Assembly: GCA_021162905.1 (NCBI GenBank)
Contig: JAGGXT010000175.1
Span: 1-7,719, forward strand
DNA from: Candidatus Odinarchaeota archaeon
Lineage (GTDB): Archaea > Asgardarchaeota > JAGGXT01
DNA: 7,719 nt
Direction: 5' to 3'
Part shown: one piece after another, positions 5,281 through 7,719 of the stretch
How positions within the stretch are numbered: position 1 is the stretch's first letter
How the letters are laid out: every line of letters starts with the position of its first letter
Notes under the pieces: model-generated
Seen by the model: only the letters and a program-made list of their open reading frames with translations
Database searches by the model: none
What the model was told of the DNA's origin: nothing
Position numbers and translations under genes: made by a program

Positions 5281-6132
5281 ATGAAACCAAATGAGGCTCT
5301 TGATGAATTAATTGAGTATATTCAAAAAGTTCAAGAATTCTGTATAAGTAAGAACTTTCATAAAGATACTTATGCCAAATATCATTTTATATTGACGCAT
5401 ATGCCACATGGCAGCATTATAACAAGTGAGCTCCTTAAGAAATTAGAATCATCTCATGATTTTTGGGATTTCTTAATATTTGAAGAGAAATTTTCAGGTA
5501 AGTCACCTATTGAATTATTTGTTCAAGAAAATAAGCATTTAACGGAAGATATAAAAACTGCTTTACTTAATTTGAAATCTATTTACTCATTATTTATTGT
5601 GGAAAAAATCGATAAAGAGAGGGAAGAAATTGTTATAAGAGAGGCTTACTCTAATGAGAGATATACTGTTTGGACTCGTATGTTACTCGATAAAGTAAAA
5701 GTCGGAGAAGCAATTCGCATGAGATTAGTGAAATGGCGTAATTTCTTTTTTGGATTTGGAATAGCAGAAGTCATTGATATGGAAACGACTAAAAAAATAA
5801 TTCTTCACGAAAACTTTCTTGCAGAATTGGAAAAAGATATTGAATCATTTCTTTCACGTGAACGGTCAGCTGTTTCTCGAAAGACTTATAGGAAAAGGAA
5901 AAATCACTTATATTTCTTCTATGACTTTATTAGTGAGCATATAAAAGTGAACAGCTATACAAAATTTAACGATAAGCTGGTGATAAAGTACATTAAATGG
6001 TCAAGAAGGTTCATTAATATAAGCGATAGCTTCATTAAGGAGAGCATAACTTCCTTGAGAAAATTCTTTAACTACCTAATTGAGAAAAGAAAATTATCCG
6101 AAAATCCAGCAAAAAACATTCATGTCGTCTAA
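5281..6132 (+). CDS. Recombinase core-binding domain protein with novel N-terminus, no catalytic domain
   Basis: The protein has 283 residues from the ATG at 5281, which GGTGAG (5271-5276) serves. A GTG at 5272 is in frame but overlaps that site. Residues 1-100 are mostly helical and unrecognised. Residues about 102-166 alternate strands (SLFIVEKI, EIVIREAY, RYTVWTRM, IRMRLVKW, FFFGFGIAEVI) like a small beta-barrel of the kind seen beside SEC-C-type proteins; this is a weak resemblance. Residues about 199-280 match the SAM-like core-binding domain of tyrosine recombinases: SRKTYRKRKNHLYFFYDFI, then ITSLRKFFNYLIEKRKLSEN and PAKNI. The catalytic Arg...His-x-x-Arg...Tyr domain that should follow is absent and is not found in any frame downstream. 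It lies 19 bases after the VapC-like gene, so it is probably cotranscribed. It may be a DNA-binding accessory factor or a truncated integrase. Confidence 0.72.
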   Translation: MKPNEALDELIEYIQKVQEFCISKNFHKDTYAKYHFILTHMPHGSIITSELLKKLESSHDFWDFLIFEEKFSGKSPIELFVQENKHLTEDIKTALLNLKSIYSLFIVEKIDKEREEIVIREAYSNERYTVWTRMLLDKVKVGEAIRMRLVKWRNFFFGFGIAEVIDMETTKKIILHENFLAELEKDIESFLSRERSAVSRKTYRKRKNHLYFFYDFISEHIKVNSYTKFNDKLVIKYIKWSRRFINISDSFIKESITSLRKFFNYLIEKRKLSENPAKNIHVV

Positions 6133-6152
6133 TGAGTTATATGCATGGAATA

Positions 6153-6211
6153 TTGACATCCTCCCCGCACTAAAGTGTGAGGATTCTCAGCGGGGAGGTT
6201 TGCAGTCCTCC
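6153..6211 (-). mobile_element. IS200/IS605-family right-end structure (remnant)
   Basis: Read on the minus strand, this segment ends GGGGAGGATGTCAA at 6153-6166, after a CAC-TTTA-GTG hairpin. That is the layout I know from right ends of IS605-type elements downstream of tnpB, with TCAA as the cleavage tetranucleotide. CCTCCCCGC (6160-6168) pairs with GCGGGGAGG (6190-6198), a nine-base perfect stem. An inner stem pairs 6166-6170 with 6175-6179. GGAGG (6194-6198) can also pair with CCTCC (6207-6211). The element body should extend to higher coordinates with tnpB on the minus strand, but none is there. The tip lies only 20 bases after the recombinase-like gene. Confidence 0.6.
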
Positions 6212-6481
6212 TAAACGTAGTCATTCAGAAAATAATGTCCGATTTTTAGTGCTTGTACAAGTACGAGTTGGATAGAGTATGGTTTACAGGCATGTGTTGC
6301 TGAGTGTAAGATTTATTTCAATTGTTAGCAATAGGATCCTCACTTTAGGAAGATGAGCTGCGAAATTCCTTTTTATATCCATGATCTCGCTGATTTACGC
6401 AATGCTTTCACATAAAATCATCCACTAATAATCGAAACGGGGAACATCTCAATATATGGACAAAATTTTTCTTAATTATTA
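6212..6481. other. Degenerate stretch between transposon relics, no gene seen
   Basis: No coding sequence can be supported on either strand. The minus strand has a 33-codon start-less open stretch at about 6209-6313 that I do not recognise. GGATCCTCACTTTAGGAAGA near 6333-6352 loosely resembles an IS605 right-end hairpin sequence in plus orientation. The stretch is probably decayed transposon sequence. Confidence 0.35.
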
Positions 6482-6660
6482 CGACTCCATACAGAAATAC
6501 AGCAACGAAAAGACAGTTAAATATTTTGTTCCCCATGAACCCAGAGGGAGCTGAGGCTGATGAGGCCAAGGTGGGTGTTCACTCACCAATGCGGACATCC
6601 ACTGAACCCCGTAACAAAGGTGTAATTGCATATACAATAGAATGCTTGGACTGGCTGTAA
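6482..6660 (+). pseudogene. GC-richer relic, possible tnpB 3' end or omega-RNA
   Basis: An open frame without a start runs to the TAA at 6658-6660. It contains MNPEGAEADEAKVGVHSPMR, then TSTEPRNKGVIAYTI. The Pro-rich 'PMNPE...HSPMRTSTEPR' tail resembles, from memory, C-terminal extensions of archaeal TnpB proteins, whose coding end doubles as the omega-RNA guide scaffold. The stretch 6530-6620 is clearly GC-richer than its surroundings. It contains two mutually exclusive stems: GGTGGGT (6570-6576) with ACTCACC (6581-6587), and GTGGGTGT (6571-6578) with ACATCCAC (6595-6602). Structured RNA would explain this. The orientation is opposite to the right end at 6153-6211, so two elements or a rearrangement would be needed. 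No zinc finger or RuvC motif remains. Confidence 0.35.
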
Positions 6661-6695
6661 AGTTACCCAAGGAGCATTCACTCTATCGAAGTATG

Positions 6696-6718
6696 AAAAA
6701 TGTTTACTAAAAATATAA
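6696..6718 (-). terminator. Possible T-rich transcription stop after the AbrB-VapC pair
   Basis: Just beyond the vapC stop, the minus strand carries two runs of T (TATTTTTAG and ACATTTTTC). Archaeal RNA polymerase commonly terminates at such T-rich tracts without a hairpin. The assignment rests on composition and position only. Confidence 0.3.
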
Positions 6719-6729
6719 ATGGTTTAAAA

Positions 6730-7182
6730 TTAAAAATCTTCTAGAAACAAGATATTGTAGTTCTTCTCTAACTCATCAATGACAGCATCCATTTCTTTCT
6801 CTCTTTCCTTGAAAATTGCTTTAGCATTATATAATTTAGATGCCGCTAGCACATAGCAATCGCTTAGCGATAGTTTAAAGTTAATTTTTGCCATAGCGAC
6901 CTCATGAAGCAAGTCAAATGTGTTTTCTACTATTTCTATTGATGGATGCATGTATAGCCATCTTACAAGTTTTTCTGCAACTTTTAATGGCTCTTTCAGT
7001 CCTATTTTTTTATAGATTCTGTAGGAGACATAATACGTTTCAGCTAATGTCGGATGCGTTATGAATGAAAAGATATTTCCTCTGCTTAGCTCATTAAAAA
7101 TCAAAGATGCCCCAACATGTGCACTTCCATGCTCATCAATATAATCAATAATCACACTAGTATCAAGTACAATTTTGCTCAA
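6730..7182 (-). CDS. vapC: PIN-domain ribonuclease toxin VapC
   Basis: The 150-residue PIN-domain protein has Asp7 in MSKIVLDTSVIIDYI, Glu48 in HPTLAETYYV and Asp108 in LSLSDCYVLAASKLYNAKAI, which are the three core metal-binding acids. The C-terminal acidic position is represented by KEREKEMD (125-132), not the usual TxDxDF, so the fourth acid may be Glu126 or Glu128. It would cleave RNA (tRNA or rRNA in studied relatives) unless bound by the AbrB-type partner. The start is a TTG at 7182, since no ATG or GTG occurs before Asp7, with AGGT just upstream. It overlaps the antitoxin gene by 20 bases, implying coupled translation. Confidence 0.88.
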   Translation of the reverse strand: MSKIVLDTSVIIDYIDEHGSAHVGASLIFNELSRGNIFSFITHPTLAETYYVSYRIYKKIGLKEPLKVAEKLVRWLYMHPSIEIVENTFDLLHEVAMAKINFKLSLSDCYVLAASKLYNAKAIFKEREKEMDAVIDELEKNYNILFLEDF

Positions 7183-7426
7183 TACCTAAAGCCTCCAGAA
7201 GCTTCTTAGATTTATCACTACTTTCTTTTGCTTCTCTAATTATTGGCCCTGTTATACCGTCTCCTGCCTTGATGAATATTTCTTTGGGTGGATCTGAAAA
7301 GGGTTCTAGTATTATGCTTTTACCTTCTAACCTGATTTTTAAATTAGAACCTTCTTTAATTCCAAGTTTCTCTCTTATTTCTTTCGGTATGACGATTTGT
7401 CCCTTTTTTGAAACCTTTACATGCAT
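7163..7426 (-). CDS. vapB: AbrB/SpoVT swapped-hairpin antitoxin VapB
   Basis: The 87-residue protein has an N-terminal AbrB-type DNA-binding domain. Residues 3-42 contain VKVSKKGQIVIPKEIREKLG followed by IKEGSNLKIRLEGKSIILEP, a textbook match to the swapped-hairpin family. The C-terminal half (43-87), with a KSKKLLEALGI helix, would bind the PIN toxin encoded immediately downstream. As a dimer it should neutralise VapC and repress the operon. The ATG at 7426 has GGTGA (7433-7437) six bases upstream, so the start is firm. An ATG four bases downstream is out of frame. Confidence 0.9.
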   Translation of the reverse strand: MHVKVSKKGQIVIPKEIREKLGIKEGSNLKIRLEGKSIILEPFSDPPKEIFIKAGDGITGPIIREAKESSDKSKKLLEALGIEQNCT

Positions 7427-7432
7427 GCTTTT

Positions 7433-7475
7433 TCACCTATGTTTTCAAATTATTGTTTTTACGGTAAGATTTAAG
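7433..7475 (-). promoter_or_regulatory. Promoter and ribosome-binding site of the AbrB-VapC operon
   Basis: On the minus strand CTTAAATC (7468-7475), preceded by GTAAAA, resembles an archaeal BRE-TATA element. Its centre is about 45 bases before the ATG, which places transcription start near 7446 and leaves a leader of about 20 bases carrying GGTGA at 7433-7437. The spacing is right for both elements. Confidence 0.5.
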
Positions 7476-7530
7476 TTTTACTAAATTCTTATTGTCTAAT
7501 AAAAGCTTATTACTTATTGTGTAGAGATTC

Positions 7531-7680
7531 AGAAAGCGGTTCAATTTTCTAGTACTTATATAAATATAGTATCCAAAAGTTTTCTGTCTCTAGCAACGAT
7601 ATTGCTGATATACAAAACTCATAAAGATAGCGAATATAGAGATTTGGATCACCCCGAAATAACCGCTTTCTACCGCTTTT
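7531..7680. repeat. Three copies of an ACCGCTTT motif flanking a TATA-like box
   Basis: AGAAAGCGGTT (7531-7541) is the exact reverse complement of AACCGCTTTCT (7661-7671). A further direct copy of ACCGCTTT follows at 7672-7679, ten bases (one helical turn) after the copy at 7662. Between the arms lies CTTATATAAATA (7555-7566), a good archaeal TATA sequence. A 14-base dyad AATGCT-AG-AGCATT follows at 7684-7697. No gene is seen in 7485-7719. The layout suggests binding sites of a regulator at a promoter for a small RNA or for a gene beyond the window, but no target is visible. Confidence 0.45.
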
Positions 7681-7719
7681 CAAAATGCTAGAGCATTGAA
7701 AAAATAAAATCTATTATAC

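Noticed and set aside
6479..6670. Minus-strand open frame of 63 codons
   Set aside because: Trp/Pro/Leu-rich with no motif; it is the antisense of the TnpB-tail-like frame and has no ribosome-binding site I can support.
7269..7484. Plus-strand open frame of 71 codons
   Set aside because: Antisense to the well-supported AbrB antitoxin; Phe/Ser-rich composition typical of a shadow.
7561..7650. C/D-box small RNA after the TATA box
   Set aside because: A CTGA-like box is present near 7604 but no matching C box (RTGATGA) with proper spacing was found.
1..7719. CRISPR array or tRNA/rRNA gene
   Set aside because: No regularly spaced repeats and no cloverleaf or ribosomal RNA signature were seen on either strand.

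Overview
The window looks archaeal. It is AT-rich, uses GGTG-type Shine-Dalgarno sites (at 4533-4538, 5271-5276, 7433-7437 on the minus strand, and 3705-3710 on the minus strand), has archaeal TATA-like boxes, starts genes with GTG or TTG as well as ATG, and carries the toxin-antitoxin (TA) families common in thermophilic archaea. No species can be named from this sequence alone.

Layout: 158-1192 (+) encodes a class II glutamine amidotransferase with a C-terminal winged-helix domain. It is followed by a start-less ORF remnant on the minus strand (1182-1376) and a six-helix membrane protein (1423-2166, -). Upstream of that gene lies a chain of minus-strand TA genes. These are a RelB/Phd-like antitoxin with a C-terminally degenerate RelE-like toxin (2213-2624), a frameshifted unknown gene (2673-2896), and an apparently intact MntA-HepT (MNT-HEPN) pair (3045-3697). 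A plus-strand relBE pair (4005-4316) is broken: relB has lost about one base and relE stops after 41 codons. Its broken end abuts the 5' end of an unrelated minus-strand gene (4306-4362).

The plus-strand block 4544-6132 is a compact operon: a ribbon-helix-helix VapB-like antitoxin, a PIN-domain toxin, and a protein with a novel N-terminal region plus the core-binding (SAM-like) domain of tyrosine recombinases but no catalytic domain. Immediately after it come an IS200/IS605-type right-end structure on the minus strand (about 6153-6211) and a GC-richer, hairpin-rich relic that may be a TnpB tail or omega-RNA (about 6482-6660). An AbrB-VapC pair on the minus strand (6730-7426) follows. The window closes with an unassigned, repeat-bearing stretch (7531-7697) that surrounds a good TATA-like element.

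Taken together this is a TA-rich accessory island: four TA pairs that are wholly or mostly intact, one broken pair, several gene remnants and transposon debris. The most unusual items are the VapBC operon with a catalytic-domain-less recombinase-like third gene, and the amidotransferase-winged-helix fusion. All family assignments were made by eye from motifs; no searches were run.
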